Positions 11,242 to 21,585 of a DNA stretch of 64,000 bases are shown piece after piece (position 1 is the first letter of the stretch; the number at the start of each line of letters is the position of its first letter). Source of the stretch: Hofstenia miamia (Eukaryota > Xenacoelomorpha > Acoela). The stretch is from the NCBI GenBank assembly GCA_004352715.1, contig SCFE01000002.1, positions 607,289-671,288 on the forward strand, read 5' to 3'. The notes under the pieces are model-generated. The model ran no database searches. It saw nothing but the letters and a program-made list of their open reading frames with translations, and was not told the DNA's origin. Both the position numbers and the translations under genes were made by a program.

Positions 11242-11641
11242 TAACGTAATCACAGTATCACTGGTTCTTTCTAACGTTTTTGGTATTACAGTTTAAGGTT
11301 CTAGATTAAGAAGAGCCAAATTTGGAGTAGCATGCTACCGCATACAGCAGACATAAATTACGCTATACTATTACACAGTTAAGAAATGATACGAAGAAAA
11401 TGTAGTTCGGAAAATAGTAACGTAATCACCATCACCACATATGGAAGTACATTTGAAATACAAATTATTTTTGAAAAGTTAAGCGAATGCCAAATGCCGA
11501 GAGGAACAATAACAGAATTATAACACGCCAAAGAAACACAAAACAAATTACGAGGCTTTTTTAGATATAAAGTAGAAAATTTAGATAATAGAAATAAGAA
11601 TACGAGTAACGTAATCACAATTTAAAAGATAACGTAATCAC
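11242..11641. repeat. Four dispersed copies of TAACGTAATCAC
   Basis: Exact 12-mers TAACGTAATCAC occur at 11242-11253, 11418-11429, 11607-11618 and 11630-11641, mostly as GTAACGTAATCACA. Flanking sequence is not obviously repeated. On the minus strand the motif reads GTGATTACGTTA. I do not recognise it. Confidence 0.7.
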
Positions 11642-12096
11642 AACAGACTGGGTTTTTAAACAACAAGCAGTGACGTGCCATACATTACAATCATTGTTTT
11701 TGAAAAGCAAGTTCGTTACTACATAAATATTTAATTTACATTGAACATACTATCAACAATATGAGCTGTGTCCGTTTCAGATCGCGTAGAAACGCTTGCT
11801 TTTTCATTGTCAAGTTTCTGTTTCTTAGCATGGAGTTTGTGGCAGATGTATTGGCGTTTTCCACATTTTGTTGTTTCAGGGAAGCCGCATCCTGCGTATA
11901 TTTTTAACTCGCATTTCTCACAATATCAACAAGATCAGCAGGTATAGCGAATTTCTCGTAATTAAAAGTAAATTCTTGCTAATTCTTAGAGAATCGTAAG
12001 CATCTGCTAGAAACGAGGCTTGATATTAAAAAGCAATATTCAAACTGTTCTGCCAGGTATTTAGTTTTTTGGAACCTCCTATTATTTTGTGATGAG
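11642..12096. other. Intergenic sequence between LINE relics
   Basis: Contains the probable 3'UTR of the minus-strand LINE-B element; otherwise nothing recognisable. Confidence 0.35.
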
Positions 12097-13184
12097 CTAG
12101 AAGTTTTGTTTAAGTTTCCTTTTAAATACTATTTATGATTTAGAATCTCTGATCTCTTGTGGTAGACTATTCCAATTTCTGCTTGCAGCTGTTGTAAATG
12201 ATCTATTCCATTGCGAGCATTTTATTTTACTAACAACCCATTTATTTGTACGATTATTATTTAGCATGAGGTAATTATCAAGGAAATGTAAAGCACCTGT
12301 CAATTTTTTAGTGTACTTATACAAGGTTACAAGGCTAGCATATTGAATCTAAAACTTTGGAGCCAGCACTTGAATCTCTTGAAGTTTCTCACGTGTAACT
12401 TGTTTAATGATATTGTATAGTGTAGTCAAAGACTAGGTAACTACCTTGTTTAACCGCTCATGCTGTTCTATACTTAAAATGTGCAGCAAATTACACGCAT
12501 AAACTAAGTGGCTAATTACAAGAGCCTGCAATATTTGCTTGTTGTTAGTTGTATGCCTTATTTGTTTTAGGTATTGTATATCTCTGGACATTTTTCTTAT
12601 TTTGCTGGATACAGTCTTGAAAAGTCAGTTTCTTGTCGATCTCAACACCCAAGTGTGTTACACTAACTTTTTGATCTATTGGCTCGCTGAATTCGTCTAC
12701 AGTTATTTGAATATTTTTACTGAGTTCTTGTTGTTTGCTGAGCGTAAAGATAGTAAATTGTGTTTTACTTGCATTTATTGTTAGTTGATTCCTTTTGAAG
12801 TAAACTACTATGTTCTTAATGCTACCTGGAGAGTTCTGCATGCAGTTATTGGACTTGTATCCCGTGCAATTATAGACAAGTATCGTCTGCATATTGCAAT
12901 ACTTCACAGTTTATGTAATTTTGCATGTCATTCACATACAAAACAAACAGAATAGGGCCTAACACAGAGCCTTGAGGGAATCCTCGCTTTGGAGTAATAT
13001 ATTAAGAGTAAATATTTTTAATTTTAACTCTTTGTTTTCTGTGTTGTATAAATGATGTTATTAACTTTATACCGACAAGGGAAAACCGTAAATTTGTAGT
13101 TTTTTATACAATATGTAAAACTTAGACTATCGAAGGCTTTGCTTAAGTCGAGAAGAGCAACTGCACTACTGTCATTGTTTAATA

Positions 13185-13195
<11 letters not shown>
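12097..13195 (-). pseudogene. LINE-B: 5'-truncated jockey/CR1-type reverse transcriptase relic
   Basis: On the minus strand the element starts abruptly at the microsatellite with 'AVALLDLSKAFDSL' (RT motif A, near 13165-13125), continues with 'GFPQGSVLGPILFVLYVNDM' (motif B, near 12985-12925) and 'LQYADDTCL' (catalytic Y-A-D-D, near 12905-12880), then the thumb 'FKRNQLTINASKTQF' and 'HLGVEIDKKLTFQDC' (12810-12620). The C-terminal end is 'SFTTAASRNWNSLPQEIRD' (about 12200-12140). After an internal stop it ends F-K-R-K-L-K-Q-N-F at 12099. These are the standard landmarks of jockey/CR1-superfamily ORF2. Stops and frameshifts inactivate it. Confidence 0.85.

Positions 13196-13255
<60 letters not shown>
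13181..13255. repeat. AAT trinucleotide microsatellite (LINE-A 3' tail)
   Basis: More than twenty AAT units. On the minus strand it is the ATT tail following GGCTAAATAGTCATT, the 3' end of the neighbouring LINE-A copy. Confidence 0.95.
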
Positions 13256-13257
<2 letters not shown>

Positions 13258-13345
13258 CTATTTAGCCGCTGAATGCAGACAGTACAAAAATATAAGAACA
13301 AGTCAAGTTTTACCACAGCGAGACAGTCACAGGAGATAAAGTAGA
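13256..13345 (-). mobile_element. LINE-A copy 2: 3' end only
   Basis: Reads CTTGACTTGTTCTTATA...CATTCAGCGGCTAAATAGTCATT on the minus strand, matching the LINE-A 3'UTR at 5482-5580 in order and position relative to the ATT tail. Only about 90 bp is left, so it is a severely 5'-truncated insertion abutting LINE-B. Confidence 0.75.
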
Positions 13346-15286
13346 AGCGATGTATGTGTAAGTGCATGTATATATATATATATACATATATATAAATGTA
13401 AATAACATTTTAATAACAGCGATATTACATTTAACGAAATTAGTGTTCTGCACAGCATCAGGCCACTAAAGTTAACGTTGAATTACTAAGGATTTATTGA
13501 AATATTTGGCTTCTTGAAAAACTTAAGCTGGGTCTCCTAAAATAAAAGAACGCCTAACTTACTTACTAGATCATATTTCTCATCGTTGCTTGTCATTTTC
13601 AATAGCGTATAGTTTTTCTGCATTCAGTCCATTTACATACATTAAAAACAATTAACAAATACGTTGACATCAAAGGATATTTAATGAAAACCATAAAAAA
13701 TAGATAATATCCATCAATTTGAAGCTCAATCACTAAAGTTAAAAAATACGAAAGAGCTATTTGACAGTTGGAAAATAGTCAAATAGGTCAAATATATTCG
13801 AATTGTTTACAATTTTTAATGTCGTTATTTTTAGTTTTTACTTTTAAAATGACTCTTCCTAATTCTAAATCACAACTTAATTCTTTATTGTTTTATAAAA
13901 CTAAGCCCAACCTTTAAACCAAAACCCTATTTTTTCATCATATAATTGACCTAAGCCCTAACTGAAAAGCTTAATTTTTATTATTTTATGAATCTCAAAT
14001 GGATGTTTCATAAACCTAAGACCTAAATTTTCATTATTTTATAGAACTAAGCTTTAAACCAAAGTCAAACATCTGTGTTTCCAAAGCCTAAGAAACTTAA
14101 ATCTACATAAAAACCCCTGAGAGGCTCTTACTATAACCATAATAAAATGAACAAAAAGTCAAAATTCTTGGATTTTAGCATTGGAAAATGCCTATATGTT
14201 GTCAAAATTTGTATTAATATAAAAAATTATGAAAATAGCTCTAGACCAAAAAATTTTCATTTTTTATATCTGAGGGTAAGATAAAAAAACCATAAAACTT
14301 AAAAAAATTGGATATAAAATTTGTTACCCTAAATGCTACACATATGTTCTTGAGATGAAATTTGGACCACCTAAAGACAAATAAATGATATGATCCTTGA
14401 AAATTAGTAAAACCCTAAAGTTTTTACCTCTGGTTACATAGAACAACAATAGAACTATTTATTGGTGCAATATCATTAAAATCTATCCTGGCAAACAAAA
14501 CTTATGAACAAAAACATAAATTTCCCATTCTTCTCAATTCCTTTTTTGCAATCAGGCTTCACTTTTTTTAAACCTCATAACTTTTTAAATAATCAATCAC
14601 AGTGCTTTATGAAACTACTTTTTGAAGATTTTTCTAATGCATTTTTCAATATTTAAATAAAGTCAAATATTTTTCCAATCCCAAGGGTGCTCACAATTCC
14701 CCTAACCACAGATTAAAAAGATTTAATCTATGACATAAAAAATTTTTGACATTAAAAAATTACAATTTCAAAAAACTACAGCATTAAGAAATTACAACAT
14801 TAAAAACCAACAATATTTAAAATTACAACATTAATGAAATGTCAATGTTTCTACAGGACAACTTTGAAAAACTTAATATTAAGAACTTTCCCTTTCAAAA
14901 GTAGAATTAGATGAAAATTATTGGTGGGTACTTTTCACTAATGATGCTTTGTTTACAAATGACAATTGCTTTCTTTAAAACTATAATGCAAATTGTGTTC
15001 TAAGAAATTGCTTAAAATATTTATAAATGCAGCATAAAATTGAATAAAATGAAAATGGAAATAAGAATAAAATATGTAAGCACCAAATAAATTAGGTAAT
15101 TAAAATATTTAATAAATGTATTATTTAGGGATTTATTCAAAAAATTTTGAAGTTAAGGTACTAAATATTTTTATATACATATCATTTTATGGTTTCTTAT
15201 TTACATTCATGATTGTCTTGAACAAATTGTGACAGCAAGATTTCCAATGTTGGTTTTAACAAAGTGTTTGTCAATTAAAGGTAAAG
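13346..15286. other. AT-rich intergenic sequence
   Basis: No gene. A TA-repeat patch lies at about 13369-13395. Between about 13900 and 14110 there are loosely repeated segments around 'attattttataaaactaagc...aaacc', suggesting an old, diverged tandem repeat. Confidence 0.4.
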
Positions 15287-15931
15287 TGTAGCATCATCCA
15301 AACAAATCTAAAGCTGCAAATGTTTAACTAAGATGAGAATAAGATCAAAGAAATGATTATTAGAAATATTGTAATAGATCAATTAGATTAATTTAGATTC
15401 ATTTGTATTATGCAACCAAGAAACAATATGTGTCAGAAATAAGAGATTAGTATCAGTCAATAATAATACTTTTGGCAAAATGAGGGGGCGCCATTTTGGC
15501 AGATGAAAGTTTAAATTTGAAATTGACAGGTACTTTTCTAGATTTGCTATAAATAGAAACTAAATCATGTAAGCAGTTTGATAAAGAATTTTATTTGGAA
15601 TTCTTATTTTGTTCTGCTATTATGGTTTGATTATTTAATATGATGTCAACCTAAATGAGTGGTGTTTACTAGTGGTCTGGATCTATCATTGAGATTGATT
15701 CTAGGGTCTTTGTGCCAGACTACAAAAATGCACTTAGATTAGTTGTAGGAGTTTTTCTCCTGTTTAGCTGACTAGTGATCACTAAAGCATGTATTAAAAT
15801 AATTGACTTTGTAAAACAGTTGGATGACAAAAACTTAGGTAATATATTATTATTATTTCAGATCCAAATTAGTGACCAATAAATGACTGATAAAGTGACC
15901 AAGCATGTACTACTTTATAAATGTAGGTTAG
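15287..15931 (+). repeat. Family X LTR copy 1, left half (split by a Gyp-A insertion)
   Basis: Begins TGTAGCATCATCC and matches, in reverse orientation, the X copy at 35578-36603, e.g. 'atgcaaccaagaaacaatatgtg', 'ggtctggatctatca' and 'gactgataaagtgacc'. It breaks at ...GTAGGTTAG exactly where the Gyp-A LTR begins. The right half resumes at 29881. Together the two halves make an LTR of about 1.1 kb with imperfect inverted termini TGTAGCATC/GATGTTACA. Confidence 0.85.
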
Positions 15932-16673
15932 TGTAGAGTCACTCAGGGACTTTTCTTTTGATTTAATTATTGATCAGTTATTTTGTATTTTTATGTCTCA
16001 TTATTATTAATTTGACGTCCCCTCCTTGGTGCTTATTATTATTGCTCAAATTGAATTTATGAGGGAATGAAATATTGATCATGGTTAAACCATGTAGACA
16101 ACTATTTTTGTAAACAAAGGCAGGTAATAACTTGATTCTTGTATAAAACCTGAGAGACCTGTAGAGAACATTTAATAGATTTTATCTACTCTCAACTGCT
16201 GTTTTTACTGTTGTATTTTTTCTTTATATTATATCTTTATGAAAACTATTGCTTAAGATCAGCAACAATTCAGGAGTGCTTTCACTAGCACAGGGCGACA
16301 AGTAGCTTCTGGAGGTCTTTTGATTATCCAGTCCGAATTGTGGACCCATTAGGTTATGTATATGGTTAGATATATGGAAATAATAAACCTTTCATTCGTA
16401 GTTCAACATGTACATGCACTTATACAACCTAACACTGTGATGATACCATGCTGTTGGCTAGCATGAATATCTGGCAATTACAGATTATTTAATAGTGAGC
16501 TGAGAGATAACAATGAAAATGAGATCCTGTATTTTTCGATGTGAGATAGAAATTAAAAAGTGAGACAAATAGGGTAGCACCAGTCAATAGGTTAAGCACT
16601 TTACTTCTGGAGACCCTGCTTTGGCTGGAAGCCATTCAAATTGGTCATCGTGGATTTTACCTAAAGTAGTTGG
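15932..16673 (+). repeat. Gyp-A LTR (truncated at a one-base gap)
   Basis: Starts TGTAGAGTCACTCAGGGAC and follows the 17837 LTR throughout, including the TATA box and AATAAA. It lacks the roughly 35-bp segment containing the TGACGTCA site. It ends at the N at 16674, after which the sequence is unrelated, so the join is suspect. It is preceded by TTAG, the target duplication shared with 29881-29884. Confidence 0.9.
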
Positions 16674-16674
16674 N

Positions 16675-17836
16675 TTATATGCGTTTTGTATAAAATAAGT
16701 TTACAATATAAAGCTCTTATACTGTTTGAATAAGTGTTTAAATGGTTGTGTGCAATTATACGCCTATTAACTTGCTCATTTATGAAAATTAGAAGGTTTT
16801 TGACAACCGCGAATTTTGTGGGTAATACTTTGACTCAAAAGCCATATTCAAGCGTTTTGTATTTACTTTAGAACAGCGTTCCAACACTTTGGAACTTTAC
16901 TTTTTCCTTTAGGTTCAATGCTCACCTGTGGGAAAATAAGTTTATTTAATTTAGCCTTTGTTTTACAAACGTTTGTCTCTTTTAGAGAGAAGCTCAGTAA
17001 AATATCAAATTAATCACTGCTTAAGTTTCCATGTTTTTCTGTATAACCTTAACACTTTATTTAAAGCGAAGTAGAACGATTTATTCTTAAGGATATCTGA
17101 TAAATGTTAAACCTCAATGAAAATGAAATCCCGAATTTACTTTGTTCTTTTTAAAAGAATTCTTTAGTAAATGTTTAGTGTATTTTCACTTGGAGTTTTA
17201 CAGTTACAAAAGAAACACTTAACTGTTTAAAGTTTTACGACTGAAAATTTCTTACAAACCTAAATAATTCGACTGCAAATGATATTAGCTATTTGGAATT
17301 AATATTACTCAAAAATATAACCTTATCTAACTGAATTTATTGTAATACAAGTAGTATGTTTGTACAAATACTGATGACTGTATTTAACTAAAATAACTAA
17401 AAAGGTTAAAAACAACATTGCAGTTTCTAATTTATCAAACCAAATCAAAGTGCAAATGTTTATCTGATATAGTTCCAACTGAAGTGTAGGAAACAAACTA
17501 AAATTTCTTTTCTCTAAATAAACAACATGAACTATCTTTGACAAGAGATATTTGTTTGAAAATCTGTCAGGTTTACTTTGTGTCTTTCTTAAATTTCAAT
17601 GGGTTCTTATACATGAAATGATGACACCATATAACTGATTGGATAGCCAAATGGTCTTAAGGATTTTATTCCAAAAAGAGGTGACATTTTGGTAGGTGAA
17701 ATGCATTAGTGGTGCCTCCTAAATTTTGCCTATTTCCTGAAGGATATAATAATTTTACTGTTGAATTCCTTTGAAAATTTGTTACTTATAACTTAAGAAA
17801 TCACTAAGCCTCCATCTATGTGAAAGCAGCACTTAG
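16675..17836. other. Non-coding sequence between two Gyp-A LTRs, after an assembly join
   Basis: Ordinary AT-rich sequence without a domain; the minus-strand frame at 17323-17544 is not convincing. It should not lie between the outer LTR of this insertion and its interior, which suggests that the single N at 16674 joins two different genomic copies. Confidence 0.45.
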
Positions 17837-17903
17837 TGTAGAGTCATTTGGGGACTTTTTCGAATTAATTATTTATTAGTTATTTTGTATTTTTATGTCA
17901 CCA

Positions 17904-17911
17904 TGACGTCA
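17904..17911. promoter_or_regulatory. CRE/ATF-like palindrome TGACGTCA in LTR U3
   Basis: A perfect 8-bp cAMP-response-element consensus. It is also present in the LTRs at 28062-28069 and 28887-28894 and absent from the shortened LTR at 15932. A half-site (TTGACGTCCCC) follows about 40 bp downstream. Function is inferred from the consensus only. Confidence 0.5.
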
Positions 17912-18075
17912 GCCCTTATTTTGATCTTAGGTTTTTATTATTAATTTGACGTCCCCTCCTTGGTGCTTATTATTATTGCTCAAATTGAATTTATGAGGGA
18001 ATGAAATATTGATCATGGTTAAACCATGTAGACAACTATTTTTGTAAACAAAGGCAGGTAATAACTCAAATCTTG

Positions 18076-18082
18076 TATAAAA
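18076..18082 (+). promoter_or_regulatory. TATA box of the Gyp-A LTR
   Basis: TATAAAA in the context CTTGTATAAAACCTGAGAG, about 240 bp into the LTR, with the poly(A) signal AATAAA about 200 bp downstream. It is conserved in the other Gyp-A LTRs. Confidence 0.6.
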
Positions 18083-18277
18083 CCTGAGAGACTTGTAGAG
18101 AACGTTTAATAGATTTTATCTACTCTCAACTGCCGTTTTTACCATTGTATTTTTTCTTTATATTATATCGAGTGCTTTCTCTAGCATGGGGCAACAAGTA
18201 GCTTCTGGAGGTCTTTTGACTATCCAGTCCGAATTGTGGACCCATTAGGTTATGTATATGGTTAGATATATGGAAAT

Positions 18278-18283
18278 AATAAA
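18278..18283 (+). terminator. Poly(A) signal AATAAA of the Gyp-A LTR
   Basis: AATAAA in GGAAATAATAAACCTTTCA, conserved in every Gyp-A LTR here. It would define the 3' end of the retroelement RNA. Confidence 0.6.
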
Positions 18284-18724
18284 CCTTTCATTCGTAGTTC
18301 AAAATGTACATGCACTTATACAACCTAACACTGTGATGATACCATGCCATTGGCTAGCATGAATATCTGGCAATTACAGATTATTTAATAGTGAGCTGAG
18401 AGATAACAATGGAAATGAGATCCTGTATTTTTCAATGTGAGATAGAAATTAAAAAGTGAGACAAATAGGGTAGCACCAGTCAATAGGTTAAGCACTTTAC
18501 TTCTGGAGACCCCGCTTTGGCTGGAAGCCATACAAATTGGTCATCGTGGATTTTACCTAAAGTAGTTGGTTACTTGGATGAACTACCAATGTTACATCTA
18601 TAAGTTATAATTTCTATGTTATTCTATTTCTCAGAATCATGGCTGTAATGCAAACACTATTTAAACCTTCTTCAGAGTCAATTAAGTTTCTAGTTAAATT
18701 ACCCTACCAGCCCATGATTCTACA

Positions 18725-18741
18725 TGGCAACCATGGCAGGA
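18725..18741 (+). other. Primer-binding site of Gyp-A
   Basis: TGGCAACCATGGCAGG directly after the LTR end. The leading TGG is complementary to the CCA end of a tRNA. I cannot name the tRNA. Confidence 0.6.
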
Positions 18742-19119
18742 CACTGATGTGATAACTATTTAATCTTGTTGTTTCTTTCAATGGTTTGGATGTTAGTTGG
18801 TTTTCATTTTGGTGCATATCAGCTGGGATAGTTGTTTCTCCTGATCGCTGTAAGACTTCAGAGTAAGTTCACCTATTGATGTATTCCTTACCTTCCTCAC
18901 CTTGAAGGATGGCAATGAAGCCCTTAGTGTATCTTATTTGGCTGATGTCAATTGTTAAATTCCTTATTTTGTTTTTACTTTCTTAGTGCTTTGATGTTCA
19001 TTTCCCCAATTCAGTCTGCTACTTGTTGTTACCTCTTTGAGTTACATTTTTCTTCTGTGTATGTGGAAGTGCTCCCCACTGTCAGTTCTGGAAATTATTG
19101 TTTTGTTCTTTAAGTTAGT
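18742..19119 (+). other. Gyp-A untranslated leader
   Basis: Region between the primer-binding site and the likely gag ATG at 19120. No conserved frame; it resembles the leaders of the Gyp-B copies in being T-rich before gag. Confidence 0.5.
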
Positions 19120-20686
19120 ATGGACTCTAGTTGTACTGTTACTTACTCTCCTACTTTTGGGACTTCTCTGATTCAGAGTGTTCCCTGTACAAGCATTGGT
19201 AATTCCCCTTCATCCTCACAGCTGTGTCAGTGTCACTGATCAGTCAACGCCCCAGTTTGATGTTCACCTTGCAGAAATCAATCATTTGAAGGAGGCTCTA
19301 TCACAACAAGTGGCCTTAAGGATGGAGAGTGAATGCCACGTGGAGTCTCTCCAGGCTGAAATAAATACACAGCACATGGCATACCAGAGGATGGAATGGC
19401 AGATGCTGGAGTCGACCATTGCCCTAGAATTGCAAATTCATGAATTGAATAGTGCTGTCAACAATTTGCATCGCCAAGAGGAGGCGCTGTCACAGAGAAA
19501 TGATGAGTATGTCACTCATGCTGCACTTAATGAAGCCTTGGAAGAGTTAGCCAAGAGGATCATTGGTCAAGTGGTCCAGTTAGTGGGCACGAGCCATCCC
19601 CTTCCCACTGCTCCTCTGTTCAGAAGTTCCCAGGAGATCCCTAATTCTGTTCCATGTTGCACCAACTCTTCTAGTAGTCAACCTATGTTTGCACAGTCTG
19701 CTATCACACAAGTATCTACTCTGACCACCGGAGCCACCCCTCAAACCAGGTATGTGCAATCATTGCCTGATCCAGTAATCACTGTGGTAGTGCCCACATT
19801 TAAGGAACATGTAAGTGATACCAGCCCACTTCCAGGAAAAGCAAGTATGAAAGATCAGCCAAGGTACCAGAACTCTATTCTTCCTCTCAAGTCCAACAGA
19901 CAAATGCAATTGTTTACTGGACAAATTGATGCTGTGTCGCAATCATTTGACGAGTGGTTCTTCCCATTCAAGTTAACAATGAAGCAACATAAGAATTCAC
20001 AGGAGTCAGCAGTTTCACAGTTTCCTCTGTATCTCACCAGATTGGCATATAACCAATATATGATGCTTGATCATAACATTAAAACTGACTATCAGCTGCT
20101 AATCGGGTTCTTTGAAGATCATTATTGAGCACCACACATTAAACATCAATATAAAACTTTGCTGTGCAACATGTCCTTCAAATTTGGTGATGATATAAGA
20201 AATTACATAACTCAGGTCGAGTGATTGTTTTGGTTAAGTAGCCTATCCAAAGAGTACTTGTGACATGATTTGTTTTCTTATATCTGCTGAGGTTTTCCTC
20301 CATCTATCAGGAACAGGTTGGAGGTTTGATGCAACCCCAAAGATAGCCTGCATGAAATCATCAGGAAAGCCATCAGCATAGTTTATATGCTGCAGAATTC
20401 CCAGAGAATTAACAATGATATCACTAATCTATCAGGTACATCTGGTACAAGAAATTTTGAAACCATAAAGCCTACAATTGCCAAAAAAGGATTTGATTTA
20501 TCTTTGGTAAGATGTTTTACGTGTAGAGAAAAAGGGCATCTTAAGTCTCAATGTAAGGCTAAGGTACAGCTAATTGCAGATGGAGAATGCTTCATTACCA
20601 AGGAGCCCAATGAGTCTCTTTGTGTCAACAACCTGGTCAATTTGGAACCTGACAACCCGACTACATCTTCACAGGATTTAAATTAA
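19120..20686 (+). pseudogene. Gyp-A gag (capsid/nucleocapsid), decayed
   Basis: The likely start is ATG 19120 (MDSSCTV...), matching the MDFSNS... start of Gyp-B gag, with a one-base frameshift before 19230. Order: Ser/Thr-rich N-terminus; coiled coil (about 19260-19500, 'EINHLKEALSQQ', 'HVESLQAEIN'); Pro/Thr-rich linker; capsid-like region with F-D-E-W-F-F-P-F-K-L-T-M and 'DHNIKTDYQLLIGFFEDHY'. Stops (TGA at 20126 and in the 'ITQVE' stretch) interrupt it. A CCHC zinc knuckle, CFTCREKGHLKSQC, is intact at about 20516-20557, so nucleic-acid binding was a feature of the family. The frame ends at TAA 20684-20686, directly after the slippery heptamer. Confidence 0.85.
20677..20683 (+). promoter_or_regulatory. 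-1 ribosomal frameshift heptamer at the gag/pro junction
   Basis: In the gag frame the sequence reads GAT TTA AAT TAA, so the heptamer T TTA AAT (X XXY YYZ) precedes the stop. Slipping back one base gives TTT AAA TTA, which continues into the conserved protease start 'FKLTGAPPP'. The same arrangement occurs at 48717-48723 and 56197-56203 on the minus strand. Confidence 0.65.
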
Positions 20687-21585
20687 CTGGAGCACCACCT
20701 CCCTTCAAATGCACACAGAATATCTTAGTGATTACCCAATTGATAAGAAAAAATTTGATACCCATCAAAATGAATGGCAACCTCTTTAATGCCACTATTG
20801 ATACCAGAGCTGCTGCTTCCATCATCAGCAATGAGTGCTGTTGAGAGCTGTGTTTGAATCGAGACTCCTTAGATCCATCTAGTGCAAAACTCATCAATGC
20901 TTCAGGAAACCCTCTTTCTCTTAAAGGGAAGTTATGAGATGCTTTGATCAAAATTCATGCAGAGCCATTTGAAGTGGATCTTCTAGTAATTCACACTTCA
21001 GATCATCACCTCCCTTTCCTGGAAAGGATCTCGTGTTATTTTAAAAATAATACAATCGCTATCAAAGATCAGGGAGCTACCCAACTTGCTACTATTCCTG
21101 AGAAAGAAATCATCTTTAATCTAAGAGAACCCATTTTGATTGAACCAAAGCATTGGACCAGAGTTACAGTATCCTCTGAAGATGATATTAATGGAGATGT
21201 GATGATTGCGGGACAATGAGGCAAGTATGTGTGCGGAATCTCTTTCTCACCTGACTTGTGTAAGGTGACAAATGGGAAAATGCATGTCATCATTCTGAAT
21301 GGAGCTAATTTTCCTGTTAAGATTGGAGTTTCCCAGCTACAGCTTGTAGGAGTGCCAGTAAAGGTTGAAAGCATCCCCATCACCTGCTTACATATATGCA
21401 CTGCTGTTCATGATTTGGGAAAGTCAGTGAGTCCAGTTAAGGTACCAACAGTTACTGACAACTCCCATCCTAATCTTAATCAGAGAGAAAGAAAATCGTT
21501 AGTCTCCTTGCTTCATAATAAACATGATGTATTTCTATGGAACAATAAGCATTGGCCAGGCAGTGGGCAAAGAACATGCTATTGA
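20677..21585 (+). pseudogene. Gyp-A aspartic protease and linker to RT
   Basis: In the -1 frame from the heptamer: 'FKLTGAPPPFKC', then I-L-V-I-T...'NATIDTRAAASIISN'. The retropepsin active site is normally D-T/S-G; here it reads D-T-R, so the catalytic loop is broken. Flap-side sequence 'LINASGNPLSL' follows, then the β-strand-rich C-terminal part and a linker with N-x-R-x-P-I-L-I-E-P. In-frame TGA codons lie at about 20841, 20936 and 21217. The family cleaves Gag-Pol during particle maturation. Confidence 0.8.

Larger units (their letters stand above)
17837..18724 (+). repeat. Gyp-A 5' LTR
   Basis: 888 bp, from TGTAGAGTCA to TGATTCTACA, with terminal inverted repeats differing at one base. 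U3 carries a TGACGTCA palindrome (17904-17911). A TATAAAA box lies at 18076-18082 and AATAAA at 18278-18283, giving a standard U3-R-U5 layout. It is followed immediately by a TGG-starting primer-binding site. Confidence 0.92.

Noticed and set aside
13139-13367. Poly-asparagine and poly-tyrosine frames
   Set aside because: Microsatellite translation in two frames.
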